A DNA stretch of 64,000 nt from Ilyomonas sp965214235. GTDB lineage: Bacteria > Bacteroidota > Bacteroidia > Chitinophagales > Chitinophagaceae. Position 1 is the first letter of the stretch. Every line of letters begins with the position of its first letter. The stretch lies in contig CBDCBH010000003.1 in assembly GCA_965214235.1 (NCBI GenBank), positions 1,674,001 through 1,738,000 on the forward strand. The letters run 5' to 3'. Positions 35,381-43,412 of the stretch are shown piece by piece. The position numbers and the translations under genes are program-made. A model generated the notes under the pieces. The model made no database searches and was not told the origin of the DNA. It saw nothing but the letters and a program-made list of their open reading frames with translations.

Positions 35381-35830
35381 ATGAAAACAATATTTGACAA
35401 ACCAACCAGAGAAGAACTGATTGATAGAATTAATTCACTAAGCGAAAACAGCAACGCCCAATGGGGCAAAATGAACGTTTCCGAAATGGTCAGGCATTGC
35501 ACATTATGGGACGAAATGGCTTTGGGAAAGACAAAATTAAAACAAGCATTTATAGGACGTTTGTTCGGCAAGATAGCATTGAAAAGTATGACAAAAGATG
35601 AAAAACCAGTGCAACGTAACATGGGCACACTTCCTCAACTTATTGTTACAGAAACAAGTGGCGACTTAGAACTTCTGAAAAAACAATGGATTACTTCGCT
35701 TGAAGAATACTCACACTTAAACGATAACCACAAATTTGTACATTCTTTCTTTGGCGAAGTAAATAAAAAACAAACAGGTTTATTGGCATATAAACATACT
35801 GACCATCATTTAAGACAATTTGGTGTATGA
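35381..35830 (+). CDS. DUF1569 (DinB-like) protein
   Basis: 149-residue protein of the DinB superfamily. It has TREELIDRINSL, the ARWGKMNVSEMVRHC-type segment (here QWGKMNVSEMVRHC), GTLPQLIV and a C-terminal HTDHHLRQFGV. The His residues (in VRHC and KHTDHH) are the expected metal ligands. Many DinB-like proteins are thiol or metal enzymes, but the substrate here is unknown. It sits between attC-like sites B and C in array 1. Confidence 0.82.
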   Translation: MKTIFDKPTREELIDRINSLSENSNAQWGKMNVSEMVRHCTLWDEMALGKTKLKQAFIGRLFGKIALKSMTKDEKPVQRNMGTLPQLIVTETSGDLELLKKQWITSLEEYSHLNDNHKFVHSFFGEVNKKQTGLLAYKHTDHHLRQFGV

Positions 35831-35844
35831 ACAAAACAACGAAC

Positions 35845-35923
35845 CGCTAACAGCAGGTTTGGCAATAGGCTGGCTGACGGAACAACAATCGACTATAAAT
35901 CAATATCAGCAATAGTTCCAGCG
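35845..35923 (+). repeat. attC-like site C, left half only
   Basis: CGCTAAC-AGCA-GGTTTGGCAATAGGC (35845-35870) starts 14 bp after the DUF1569 stop and matches the left arm of the other sites. The 13-mer CAATAGTTCCAGC (35910-35922) is shared with site B. No right arm was found before the IS110-family element, so the site looks disrupted. CGTTACCTG at 37376-37384, right of the element, equals the end box of site E. Confidence 0.5.
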
Positions 35924-36057
35924 GACATTATAAATTAGGATTTATTTGTTATCTTCATCTTTGGTATCAATATTTGGCTTTGGCTCCAGGCTAACAATTA
36001 AAAATACCAGTTCCTCGCCAAGTTTTCTATGATCCCACAAAATGTTTTTTCTTTGAC

Positions 36058-37068
36058 TTATGCACCTACCCTTTCGTAGTTTTCCACATAAGGCCGCTGA
36101 TCTCTTAGCACTGCAAATATTCTTAGCAGCAGTTTATTCCTGATGGCATTGATCACACTCATTTTGTTTTTTCCTTCTAAAACTTTGCGCTCGTAATAAG
36201 CTTTAATTTCTTTATCCCAGCGAAGAGCGGACATGGCGCATAAATGCAAAAGGCTTTTTAGTTTACGGTTGGCAAATGGGCTTACGCCTGGTTTAAAACG
36301 AACACTCGTTCCGGAACTTTTACTGAAAGGCACCACACCACAATAACAGGCCAGTTGCTTCGCATTTTCAAACATGGTAAATCCTTTTGTATACACATAC
36401 AATGATGCTGCTGTTTGCAAACCAACTCCTTTAATACTACACATTAATTGAATGCTTTTATTGATGGTTTCTTCACTGCTGATATAAGATTGTATGGAAG
36501 CCTCAATCTTTTCTTTTGCTTTGGTTAATCCTTTGATGGCCGGAAGTTGAAGCCGCTCTAATTCTGCAGCTTCCCCGGCAGCATTACAACTCTTCATTTC
36601 TTCAATGGGAACGAGGAGCTGTGTGAGCGCATTCACAATCCGGTCGCGCTGTACGATCATGTTCTTAAGTTTTGAAAGCTTTCTGTCCACTGGCTTCCAG
36701 AGCCGTGCGCGATCAATAAAGCGCATGCAATATTCAGCGATAGTGATGGCAGAGGCTTTATCATCTGTTCCTCTTTGAAGGCCCATACTGCGTTTTATTT
36801 TGATAGCCATCTCAACCCAAAGATTTGCTTTACGTTCTACCAAAAAGTCAATGATCCCGTTGGTATAAAGTCCTGTATGCTCCATGCAAATCAACGTCTC
36901 TGATAAAGTTACCTCGTGTGATTTGAGCCATTGTTCAAAAGACTTAAATCCTTCCTTTGTTTGGCTGAAGCAATGGTGGTGCAATACACCAGTTTCCGGG
37001 AAAAGAAGTGCCGCATCAAATGTTTTCTTAGAGATATCAATCCCCGTAAATGCTTTAAATTTGTCCAT
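36058..37068 (-). CDS. IS110-family DEDD transposase
   Basis: RNA-guided recombinase of 336 residues. The N-terminal RuvC-like domain has Asp11 (GIDISKK), Glu63 (CMEHTGLY) and Asp102/Asp103 (TDDKASA), the DEDD residues. The C-terminal Transposase_20 domain has CSIKGVGLQTA and the SSGTS at 251-255 that carries the catalytic serine. Length is normal and the frame is intact, so the element may be active. The ATG at 37068 fits the family N-terminus. Confidence 0.95.
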   Translation of the reverse strand: MDKFKAFTGIDISKKTFDAALLFPETGVLHHHCFSQTKEGFKSFEQWLKSHEVTLSETLICMEHTGLYTNGIIDFLVERKANLWVEMAIKIKRSMGLQRGTDDKASAITIAEYCMRFIDRARLWKPVDRKLSKLKNMIVQRDRIVNALTQLLVPIEEMKSCNAAGEAAELERLQLPAIKGLTKAKEKIEASIQSYISSEETINKSIQLMCSIKGVGLQTAASLYVYTKGFTMFENAKQLACYCGVVPFSKSSGTSVRFKPGVSPFANRKLKSLLHLCAMSALRWDKEIKAYYERKVLEGKNKMSVINAIRNKLLLRIFAVLRDQRPYVENYERVGA

Positions 37069-37084
37069 GTTTATTTATTTTAAA

Positions 37085-37262
37085 CGGTGAATAAATACCT
37101 GAAATTTTTGAACAGTTATCAAGACCTTGATAATGGGTCGTGAGCCCTAATTTCTATTTGATTCTTTGTTCAAAAAAGCTACCGGAGATTAAAACTTGGC
37201 ATAGGCCTTTGGTCCTTGCCCCAACATAAAGCGATCCGGTAGCTTTCAGGTTTTTTAAAATT
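37085..37262 (-). ncRNA. Candidate IS110 bridge RNA
   Basis: Non-coding region directly upstream of the transposase start. It holds a 12-bp perfect stem (37175-37186 / 37235-37246) enclosing a nested loop, and a second domain closed by TTGAACA / TGTTCAA (37108-37114 / 37167-37173) with an inner 8-bp hairpin (37116-37133) and GGG/CCC. Two stem-loops with internal loops in this position match the bridge RNA layout of IS110-group elements. Guide loops have not been matched to target or donor. Confidence 0.6.
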
Positions 37263-37394
37263 AGTTTTTCACGTTTTAATCTGAATTCACAAAAGAAAAA
37301 AGTAACAAAAAAGAAAAAGTAATAATTGTAGTAATATCTTCAATAAAAGGTGTAAACAAATCTAAAGGCCTCGCAACGTTACCTGTTATTTTAA

Positions 37395-38234
37395 ATGAAT
37401 TCTCTTTTCATGAGACCGAAACTATTAAGTCTGGTATATCTCTCGGCAGTTCCAGTTTTGACTGCTGTTTTAGGTTTTGGTGTTGGACACATTAGTTATA
37501 AATTTTATTTACCCATCTGGATAGTAAATGCTTGCCTGATGGTAACAGCGTCCTGGATTCTGGGATTGAACGTTATTAAAAATAATGAAGTAGAAAAAAG
37601 GTATCAGGCTGCAGGTGCTTTCTTTCTTATAATTCCATGGATATTAGTTTCGATTTTTTTTGGTTTTGGACCACCTCCGGAAAAAATTTCAGATTGGGTA
37701 ACAACGGCTTCAGAACAACAGGTTAGGTATTCAATACTTATTATAGCAGGTATTTTTGTTGCATTCGGGTTTTCAGCATTAAAACAGCAGTTGCAAAAAT
37801 CAGGAGAATTTTTTTATTCAAATTTTGGTTTGACTGCTATACTATTAGCTATTCCGCTTTTTATTATTAATATGATATTTTGGGGCTTTTATCTGACAGA
37901 ATTATTTAAACTTGTTGTGGCAAAAGGAGTAGAACAATTACCTGATTCGTACTCTCCGATGAGAAAAGAATTTGGACTTATATCAGTGGTTGAAGTTGCG
38001 CTGACTTATTTAGCGACTGCAACTTTTGTTTTATCGCTAAGGCAAGTAAGGTGGTTTACAAAAACAGCATGGGTTTATATTGCAATTAGTCTATTCGCTT
38101 TCTTGATTATTATATTATCTGCTTTTTTACCTGAGCCATTTGTTACTGCTGGCTTTGCAGTTTCTATTCCTGCTATTCCTTTTATTATGCCTTATTTCAT
38201 TGGTATCAATTTATTAAAACGATTAGCAAATTAA
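37395..38234 (+). CDS. Accessory multi-pass membrane protein
   Basis: 279-residue hydrophobic protein with about eight predicted membrane segments and short charged loops, of no recognised family. The ATG at 37395 is used; an internal ATG at 37410 (MRPKLLSL) could be the true start. It is AT-rich. It lies 11 nt after the CGTTACCTG box and is followed 31 bp on by attC-like site D, so it reads as a cassette gene. Function unknown. Confidence 0.6.
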   Translation: MNSLFMRPKLLSLVYLSAVPVLTAVLGFGVGHISYKFYLPIWIVNACLMVTASWILGLNVIKNNEVEKRYQAAGAFFLIIPWILVSIFFGFGPPPEKISDWVTTASEQQVRYSILIIAGIFVAFGFSALKQQLQKSGEFFYSNFGLTAILLAIPLFIINMIFWGFYLTELFKLVVAKGVEQLPDSYSPMRKEFGLISVVEVALTYLATATFVLSLRQVRWFTKTAWVYIAISLFAFLIIILSAFLPEPFVTAGFAVSIPAIPFIMPYFIGINLLKRLAN

Positions 38235-38264
38235 CCAATTACAATTTTTAAATACGATAAAAAC

Positions 38265-38346
38265 AACAGCTAACAAAAGTATTGCTACAAGCGGGGCAGG
38301 ACACGGTGCTATTATCCCGTCTGCAAGCAATACCGAGCTGTTATAA
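38265..38346 (+). repeat. attC-like site D
   Basis: Left TAAC-AAA-AGTATTGCT-ACA-AGCGGGG pairs with the right CCCGTCTGCAAGCAATACC (38316-38334), ending GCTGTTATAAC. At about 82 bp this is within normal attC size and is the most compact of the set. It ends 1 bp before the stop of the minus-strand gene at 38347 and marks the right end of array 1. Confidence 0.6.
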
Positions 38347-38691
38347 CTACTCTTCCTTCTTCTCCTCCGGCTTGCAACGGTTGCGCATTTCACTTCTTAA
38401 CTTAGATCGTTCTTCATCGCTCATATTTTGCCATTTTTCACGCATGTTTCCCCACCGTTTATCAAATTGAGGACGTCTGCCCGAAGGATTAAAACGAAAA
38501 CCGCCAAACAAAATGCGGCATAACAAAAGCAACCCTGCCGATTGCCAGAAGGTGATTGTATTTGCGTGTAATAAAGAAGGCAAAATGGCATTCCAAAGCC
38601 ACATTACCACCGCACTTAGCAACAGCCATAAAAAGGGAAAAAAGAAGGCAAATAAAAACCTGCCTCTTCCTCTGAATCGTTTGTTGTACAT
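38347..38691 (-). CDS. Small membrane protein with C-terminal MSDEER motif
   Basis: 114-residue protein with two hydrophobic segments (about 12-35 and 50-65) and an Arg-rich tail ending in a helix NMSDEERSKLRSEMRNRC and a Glu/Lys-rich end. It resembles the protein at 31416 in order, length and tail motif. It lies 10 bp after the ECF sigma factor gene, which suggests a role as its partner or target, for example a membrane stress sensor. No named family was recognised. Confidence 0.65.
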   Translation of the reverse strand: MYNKRFRGRGRFLFAFFFPFLWLLLSAVVMWLWNAILPSLLHANTITFWQSAGLLLLCRILFGGFRFNPSGRRPQFDKRWGNMREKWQNMSDEERSKLRSEMRNRCKPEEKKEE

Positions 38692-38701
38692 AAGCTTTAT
38701 C

Positions 38702-39253
38702 TTAATAATTAATAAGTTCGTCGTACAGGTTTTGCAGCCGCTTACGCAAATGCTTTACTGCATAACCTTTCCGTGAAATAATGGTTTTTAAATTTTCATT
38801 CGTTGCATCGGCAATTTGCTGAAGCGTTTTGTCTTCCAGCTCGTTTTGCACAAAAACCTGTTTTTGGTTTTCGGGCAATTCATCTAACGCGGCAAACAAT
38901 TCTTCCCAAAATAAATCGCGAATGTATTTTGTTTCCGGGTCTGATGAATCGAGGAGCAAAATATCGGCAAAACCCAATTCGCCATCTTCATTTTCGTAAG
39001 TGTAATCGTCTAATAATTCGGGTTTCTTTTTGCGATAGCTGTCAGTAATTTTGTTTCGCGCCACGCGGTGCAGCCAGCCACTCATCTGTTCAATTTCTTC
39101 AATGTTCACTGCATTGCTTAACTGGTACCAAACATCCTGCAAAATATCTTCCGCATCTTCATCGGTAGCCACTTTACCGCGAATAAAAAAGAACAGCCGT
39201 TTGCCATATTCTGTAATGGTGGCTGCAATATGTTCTCCTTTTGTTTCCGGCAT
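38702..39253 (-). CDS. ECF-type RNA polymerase sigma factor
   Basis: Extracytoplasmic-function sigma factor of about 183 residues. Region 2 is seen as DAEDILQDVWYQL and WLHRVARNKITDSYRKKK, and region 4 as LDELPENQKQVFV with the helix-turn-helix TLQQIADATNENLKTIISRKGYAVKHLRKRL (key residues LQQIADATNEN). The ATG at 39253 is preferred; a TTG at 39277 would add eight residues. It is cotranscribed with the small membrane protein at 38347. No typical anti-sigma factor gene is adjacent. Confidence 0.9.
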   Translation of the reverse strand: MPETKGEHIAATITEYGKRLFFFIRGKVATDEDAEDILQDVWYQLSNAVNIEEIEQMSGWLHRVARNKITDSYRKKKPELLDDYTYENEDGELGFADILLLDSSDPETKYIRDLFWEELFAALDELPENQKQVFVQNELEDKTLQQIADATNENLKTIISRKGYAVKHLRKRLQNLYDELINY

Positions 39254-39433
39254 TGGTATGTGTGCGGTTGTTTTCAATTTGTTATGAAGACGAATGAAGC
39301 AGCCAATTACTTTATGAATAAAGATAAAAGAATGAGGACAGAAGTGTCAGGTAACAAAAACCTAGGTGAGAAAATAATAACCGAAGTACATTACATCTAT
39401 TCCTACTTCCCGCACTCCATTCTTTATAACTTC

Positions 39434-39494
39434 ATTCTTAAATCTTGACCTTGATTCTTGAAACTTGTATCTTCAAACTTGTATCTTGTTTTCT
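39434..39494. repeat. Heptamer-period repeat before the S4 gene
   Basis: Units CTTAAAT, CTTGACC, CTTGAAA, CTTGTAT, CTTCAAA, CTTGTAT and CTTGTTT, mostly 7 nt apart. Only one arm is obvious. It ends 8 bp before the -7 box of the S4 gene. Confidence 0.6.
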
Positions 39495-39501
39495 TCCTTT
39501 T

Positions 39502-39509
39502 TATTTTTG
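39502..39509 (+). promoter_or_regulatory. Perfect TAnnTTTG box, 5 nt from the S4 gene ATG
   Basis: TATTTTTG ends 5 nt before the ATG at 39515, the same spacing as at 9685-9692, which suggests a leaderless transcript. Confidence 0.5.
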
Positions 39510-39514
39510 ATGTT

Positions 39515-39904
39515 ATGAGTGAGAAAAAAGAAAAGCTGCGGATAGATAAATATTTATGGTCGATCCGATTGTTTAAAACACGAACGCTGGCTTCAGAGGC
39601 TTGCGAACGGGGCAAGGTAAAACAAAACGGAACCTCTCTGAAAGCCTCAAAAACAGTGAACATTAACGATGAATACGAAGTGAAAACCGAAGCGAGAAAA
39701 TGGACGATTAAAGTAACCGGATTGCTCCACAACAGGGTGCAATACAGTGAAGCCGTAAACTACTATATAGACATTACGCCGAATGAAGAACTGGAGCATC
39801 AAAAAGTTCATGCGGCTTCGTTTCATACCGGCAAACGGCAAAGCAAAATCGGGCGACCAACAAAGAAAGAAAGAAGAGAACTGGATGAATTTATGGAAGA
39901 TTGA
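39515..39904 (+). CDS. S4-domain RNA-binding protein (Hsp15-like)
   Basis: Small RNA-binding protein of about 129 residues. The S4 fold is seen as KLRIDKYLWSIRLFKTRTLASEAC followed by GKVKQNGT (key residues RIDKYLW and KTRTLA), as in Hsp15, which rescues stalled 50S subunits. The C-terminal basic tail (KRQSKIGRPTKKERRELDEF) is typical of Hsp15-type proteins. The ATG at 39515 is chosen over an upstream start by the S4 start and by the -7 box 5 nt ahead. Confidence 0.88.
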   Translation: MSEKKEKLRIDKYLWSIRLFKTRTLASEACERGKVKQNGTSLKASKTVNINDEYEVKTEARKWTIKVTGLLHNRVQYSEAVNYYIDITPNEELEHQKVHAASFHTGKRQSKIGRPTKKERRELDEFMED

Positions 39905-40351
39905 TTTTGAATGTGTAATTTAAACCACGAAGGTTAGATAAAATACTTCTTGTTGTATTTTTAGTAAAGTATAAAGATAAATATGCATAATAATCTTCGT
40001 TTATTAGTTGCGATTGTGTTCTCTTACTTTTTTCCCTTGATGGAAAAAAGTAACAAAAAAGATCAAGGCAAACCCGATCGCTCCGCACGTTTTGCCTTGC
40101 CTTCGCACCTTCATGTGTAACAGGTTTTGTTTACTTTTTGATCGTTTTTGCATGAGTTTGGTTTTACCCGGTTTTAAAAAGTTTTCTTTGAAAAACTTTG
40201 TGCTATTTGATTTTTTGTGGTTGGAAAAGTCCAAGCCTTTTCAAAGCGTACAAGTGTGCGACGCAACCGGCGATTAATAAGCATTACAAAAGTGGAGTAA
40301 ATAAAAACTGTATTTTATTGCAACTCTTTACTCCAAAACGGTATTTATTTT
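39905..40351. other. Structured intergenic region before trmD
   Basis: 447 bp without a convincing gene. It contains a perfect 12-bp hairpin TTACTTTTTTCC / GGAAAAAAGTAA (40024-40035 / 40042-40053), a GGCAAAA / TTTTGCC pair around 40067-40105, and an open frame at 40092-40277 that I judge spurious. A separate stem, TGGAGTAAA / TTTACTCCA (40293-40301 / 40327-40335), lies just before trmD and might act in its leader. The hairpin sequence looks like a dispersed repeat, but no second full copy is in the window. Confidence 0.5.
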
Positions 40352-41029
40352 ATGAAGATTGACATCATCACCATATTACCCGAATTGCTGGAAAGTCCTT
40401 TCAATCACAGCATTATGAAGCGCGCGCAGAGCAAGGGTTTGCTGCACGTACAAACGCACAATCTGCGCAAATGGGCACTGAATAAATATGGTCAGGTTGA
40501 CGATTATCAATACGGCGGCGGCGCTGGCATGGTAATGATGTGTGAACCGCTGGTAAATGCTATTGAAGAGCTGCAAAAACAAACCCGTTATGATGAAATT
40601 ATTTACCTGACGCCCGATGGAAAATGCTTCGATCAAAAGATGGCAAACGCGCTTTCGCTGAAAGAAAATATATTGCTGATTTGCGGTCATTACAAAGGAA
40701 TTGATGAACGAATACGTGAGCATTTTGTAACAATGGAAATTTCGATTGGCGATTATGTGTTAAGCGGTGGCGAACTGGCGGCGGCTGTAATTGTGGATGC
40801 TGTTGGAAGACTGCTGCCGGGCGTGTTGAATGATGAAACTTCTGCCCTGTTTGATTCGTTTCAGGATAATTTATTGGCGCCTCCTGTTTACACACGCCCC
40901 GTTGATTTTAGAGGTTGGAAAGTGCCCGATGAATTGTTAAGCGGCAACCCAAAAACAATTGATGACTGGCGTTATGAACAAGCGTTGCAACGCACGGCGC
41001 AACGGCGGCCTGATTTGAATACAGAATAA
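40352..41029 (+). CDS. trmD: tRNA (guanine-37-N1)-methyltransferase
   Basis: Methylates G37 next to the anticodon to prevent frameshifting. The 225-residue protein has the TrmD trefoil-knot features: IDIITILPELLESPF at the N-terminus, DDYQYGGGAGMVMM (about 50-63), LICGHYKGIDERI, and the SAM-loop EISIGDYVLSGGELAA (about 130-145). Length matches the family. It stands alone on the plus strand, away from the usual rpsP/rimM/rplS neighbours. Confidence 0.97.
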   Translation: MKIDIITILPELLESPFNHSIMKRAQSKGLLHVQTHNLRKWALNKYGQVDDYQYGGGAGMVMMCEPLVNAIEELQKQTRYDEIIYLTPDGKCFDQKMANALSLKENILLICGHYKGIDERIREHFVTMEISIGDYVLSGGELAAAVIVDAVGRLLPGVLNDETSALFDSFQDNLLAPPVYTRPVDFRGWKVPDELLSGNPKTIDDWRYEQALQRTAQRRPDLNTE

Positions 41030-41163
41030 TTGTTGTTTAAAAAAACTTAATGGGCGTTGCTTTTTATAGCGTTTATTTTTGTAAAGCAATCGAATGAGGA
41101 GGCTCCGTTTTTTAATGCAGTATCCATAGTAAAAAAGCCTGTTGTAGTTGTTAGATTCATTGC

Positions 41164-41196
41164 AAAAAAGTCATCTGCCTTGGCGGATGGCTTTTT
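41164..41196 (+). terminator. Intrinsic terminator downstream of trmD
   Basis: Stem GTCATCTGCC / GGCGGATGGC with G-T pairs, preceded by A-run and followed by CTTTTTG. It lies 135 bp after the trmD stop. The 12-mer TTTGTTTTTACT follows at 41210-41221. Confidence 0.6.
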
Positions 41197-41250
41197 GTTT
41201 TACTCCATTTTTGTTTTTACTATCTCAAACAACACCAAGCGTTCTGTTTT

Positions 41251-42144
41251 TTAATTTTCTTTTATAGGTTGGGGAACAGGAGCCTGCCCGTCTTCCAGCT
41301 TAGAAGTAAATACTTTATTTATATAATTCCACTTGCCGTTTTTCCAAACAAACCCTTCATAATCGCCATCAGGAATTAAGGTGTATTTCTGCGATTGATG
41401 ATCAGTTTCGCTAACCAAATGGTCAAACACAATCATGTCCATATCTGCATCATAATTCAGCTTTGGATGAGCATCTTTTTTATACTCCAAACAAAAGCGG
41501 TAGGCGGGTTGCGGCGGCTTAATACTATCTTCCGGGTAATTAAAAAACTGCCCGCCAAATTGTGGCTTTCCATCTTTGGTAAACGTTAGCACATCAATCC
41601 ATTTGCGCGTGGTGCCAATATCGTTATCATCATAACCAAACAAGGTGTAATAGTTTTTGCCGTTGTATTGTTTTTGTACGATGCTATAATAAATAGCGCC
41701 AATCCAGTTGAGGTTGCTGCGCACCGAATCGGTAGGTGTTGATGAGAAGGGCGAAGCATCAATTAAAGGAAACAATTTGAGGCTGCCATCGGCGGTTTTT
41801 ATTTGGATGGCACCGCGCTGGCGAAAGTAACTTTCATCCCGCTCAAACTGCCAGGTAAAGATGCGGAACGAACTATCGGGCGCATAAATTTTTGAAACGG
41901 TTGCAATGCTGTCAAACGGATAACTGAATGAATATGGCGTTCGCAAGGCTCTTACCAAATAACGGGTAAATGAGCTATCGGCAAGTAATCTGTCTTCCAT
42001 GAAGTTTGCCATGATCATGTTCGTTGCGGACGACTTCATTGAATCTTCTATTTTATGCAAAGCCAATGAATTGGTTTTGCTTAACGATTGTGCATTGGTG
42101 ATGGCAGAAAATAACATTAAAAAGAAAAGGAGACAATTGCGCAT
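41251..42144 (-). CDS. Exported protein of unknown function
   Basis: 297-residue protein with a Sec signal peptide (MRNCLLFFLMLFSAITNAQS). The mature part is mixed alpha/beta with many aromatic residues, for example FEFSYPFDS-type and IGAIYYSIVQKQYNGKNYYTLFGYDDND (key residues YNGKNYYTLFGYDDND), and repeated aromatic-Lys-Asp patterns. No catalytic motif or named family was recognised. It is between trmD and the heptamer repeats ahead of the hydroxyacyl-CoA dehydrogenase. Confidence 0.6.
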   Translation of the reverse strand: MRNCLLFFLMLFSAITNAQSLSKTNSLALHKIEDSMKSSATNMIMANFMEDRLLADSSFTRYLVRALRTPYSFSYPFDSIATVSKIYAPDSSFRIFTWQFERDESYFRQRGAIQIKTADGSLKLFPLIDASPFSSTPTDSVRSNLNWIGAIYYSIVQKQYNGKNYYTLFGYDDNDIGTTRKWIDVLTFTKDGKPQFGGQFFNYPEDSIKPPQPAYRFCLEYKKDAHPKLNYDADMDMIVFDHLVSETDHQSQKYTLIPDGDYEGFVWKNGKWNYINKVFTSKLEDGQAPVPQPIKEN

Positions 42145-42218
42145 ACTGCAATTTAGTACGCTATGCGGGAAGGATTATTTTGTTGGAAAAAAATTTAAGG
42201 CTTTGTTAGGTGAAATAA

Positions 42219-42352
42219 GTTGGTGGTTGATAGTTGGTAGTTGACGGTTGAGAAAGATATTTTAATTTCTATTAGCTATCAACTACCAACTGTCATCTAC
42301 CAACTAGCATCTGTCATCTGTCATCTGTTAACCAACATCTGTCATCTTCTAA
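42219..42352. repeat. Heptamer-period inverted repeat at the 3' end of the dehydrogenase gene
   Basis: Left arm (42219-42253): GTTGGTG, GTTGATA, GTTGGTA, GTTGACG, GTTGAGA. Right arm (about 42274-42350): CAACTAC, CAACTGT, CATCTAC, CAACTAG, CATCTGT (three times), then CATCTTC. The spacing is exactly 7 nt. The right arm contains the stop codon of the gene at 42342. This is the clearest copy of the family. Confidence 0.8.
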
Positions 42353-43235
42353 ATCTTTCACTCACCACTAACTCTTTACTGCCACTTGTATAAATATAAA
42401 AACCTTCGCCAGATTTGATGCCCAATTTACCTGCTGTTACCATGTTTACCAACAAAGGGCACGGCGCATATTTTGGATTGCCAAAGCCATTGTGCAACAC
42501 GTTTAGAATGCTTAAACAAACATCCAAACCAATGAAATCAGCAAGCTGCAACGGACCCATGGGGTGCGCCATACCCAGCTTCATAATGGTATCAATTTCT
42601 TCCACGCCGGCAATGCCTTCGTACAAGCTATAAACCGCTTCGTTAATCATTGGTATTAAAATTTTGTTCGCAATAAAACCCGGATAGTCATTCACCACGC
42701 ACGGCACTTTGCCAATGCGTTTTGTAAGGTCAATAATAGTTTGCGTAATGGCTTTATGGGTTGCATAGCCGTTGATGATTTCAACTAATTTCATTACCGG
42801 CACAGGATTCATGAAGTGCATACCAATCACCTGCTGCGGACGCTTTGTTTTTGCTGCAATTTTGGTAATGGAAATGGAAGATGTGTTGGAAGCGAGGATG
42901 CATTGCACTGGCGCGGCTTCGTCTATTTGTTTGAAGATAGTGAGCTTGATGTCTTCATTTTCGGTTGCCGCTTCAATAACGAGGTCTGCTTGTGCAACGC
43001 CTCCGGTAATTGAAGTGTGTGTAGTTATATTTTGTAGAGAGGTTTGTTTTTGCTCTTCTTTTATAATGCCTTTTGCAATTTGACGCTCTAAGTTTTTGGT
43101 GATTGTAGCTATGGCTTTGTGGAGCTGCGCTTCGCTTACATCAATGAGAGTTACACTAAAGCCATGCTGCGCGAAATGGTGTGCAATGCCATTGCCCATG
43201 GTGCCTGCGCCGATAACCGAAATGTGTTGCATCAT
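42342..43235 (-). CDS. 3-hydroxyacyl-CoA dehydrogenase (3-hydroxybutyryl-CoA type)
   Basis: NAD-dependent dehydrogenase of fatty-acid or butanoate metabolism. The 297-residue protein has the Rossmann motif ISVIGAGTMGNGIAHHFA, the catalytic-His segment MHFMNPVPVMKLVE and the C-terminal YPGFIANKIL and NEAVYSLYEG. GLDVCLSILNVL and GKLGIKSGEGFY complete the family pattern. A 14-residue C-terminal tail ending ERFRR is encoded inside the heptamer repeat block, so the gene end has probably been altered by it. Confidence 0.95.
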   Translation of the reverse strand: MMQHISVIGAGTMGNGIAHHFAQHGFSVTLIDVSEAQLHKAIATITKNLERQIAKGIIKEEQKQTSLQNITTHTSITGGVAQADLVIEAATENEDIKLTIFKQIDEAAPVQCILASNTSSISITKIAAKTKRPQQVIGMHFMNPVPVMKLVEIINGYATHKAITQTIIDLTKRIGKVPCVVNDYPGFIANKILIPMINEAVYSLYEGIAGVEEIDTIMKLGMAHPMGPLQLADFIGLDVCLSILNVLHNGFGNPKYAPCPLLVNMVTAGKLGIKSGEGFYIYTSGSKELVVSERFRR

Positions 43236-43307
43236 AAAAGAAAATTATAAGGGCGAATGTAGAAGAAAGAAGAATGGGAAAGATGAACTTATAAAAAGGA
43301 ATTGTTT

Positions 43308-43374
43308 CGCAAATCCGATTACTTTGGGATGATTTACGAAATCGAGTTTCATATATTTGAGAGTTAGCTGCTAT
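43308..43374 (+). repeat. Leader element of accessory array 2 (copy L2)
   Basis: CGCAAATC ... GATTTACG hairpin followed by ATATTTGAGAGTTAGCTGC, the same design as L1 at 31846; the last 19 nt differ at two places. It lies 39 nt before the next plus-strand accessory gene. GTTAGCT at 43363-43369 is the core-like box. Confidence 0.6.
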
Positions 43375-43412
43375 TTTATATTGACACGTTTCTCTCTTTA
43401 ACACGACTTGTT

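Larger units (their letters stand above)
36000..37262 (-). mobile_element. IS110-family insertion sequence
   Basis: Contains a DEDD transposase gene (36058-37068) and a structured non-coding stretch at its 5' side, as in IS110 elements. No terminal inverted repeats or target duplications are expected for this family, so the limits given are approximate. It lies inside accessory array 1, just after the half site C. Members of the related IS1111 group are known to insert into integron attC sites. Confidence 0.7.

Noticed and set aside
40092..40277. Small plus-strand gene of 61 codons
   Set aside because: No ribosome-binding or family evidence, and it lies within folded, repeat-like sequence.
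41057..41254. Small plus-strand gene after trmD
   Set aside because: It runs through the trmD terminator and shows no family or start-site evidence.
42219..42352. CRISPR array
   Set aside because: The repeat unit is 7 nt, degenerate and without regular unique spacers.
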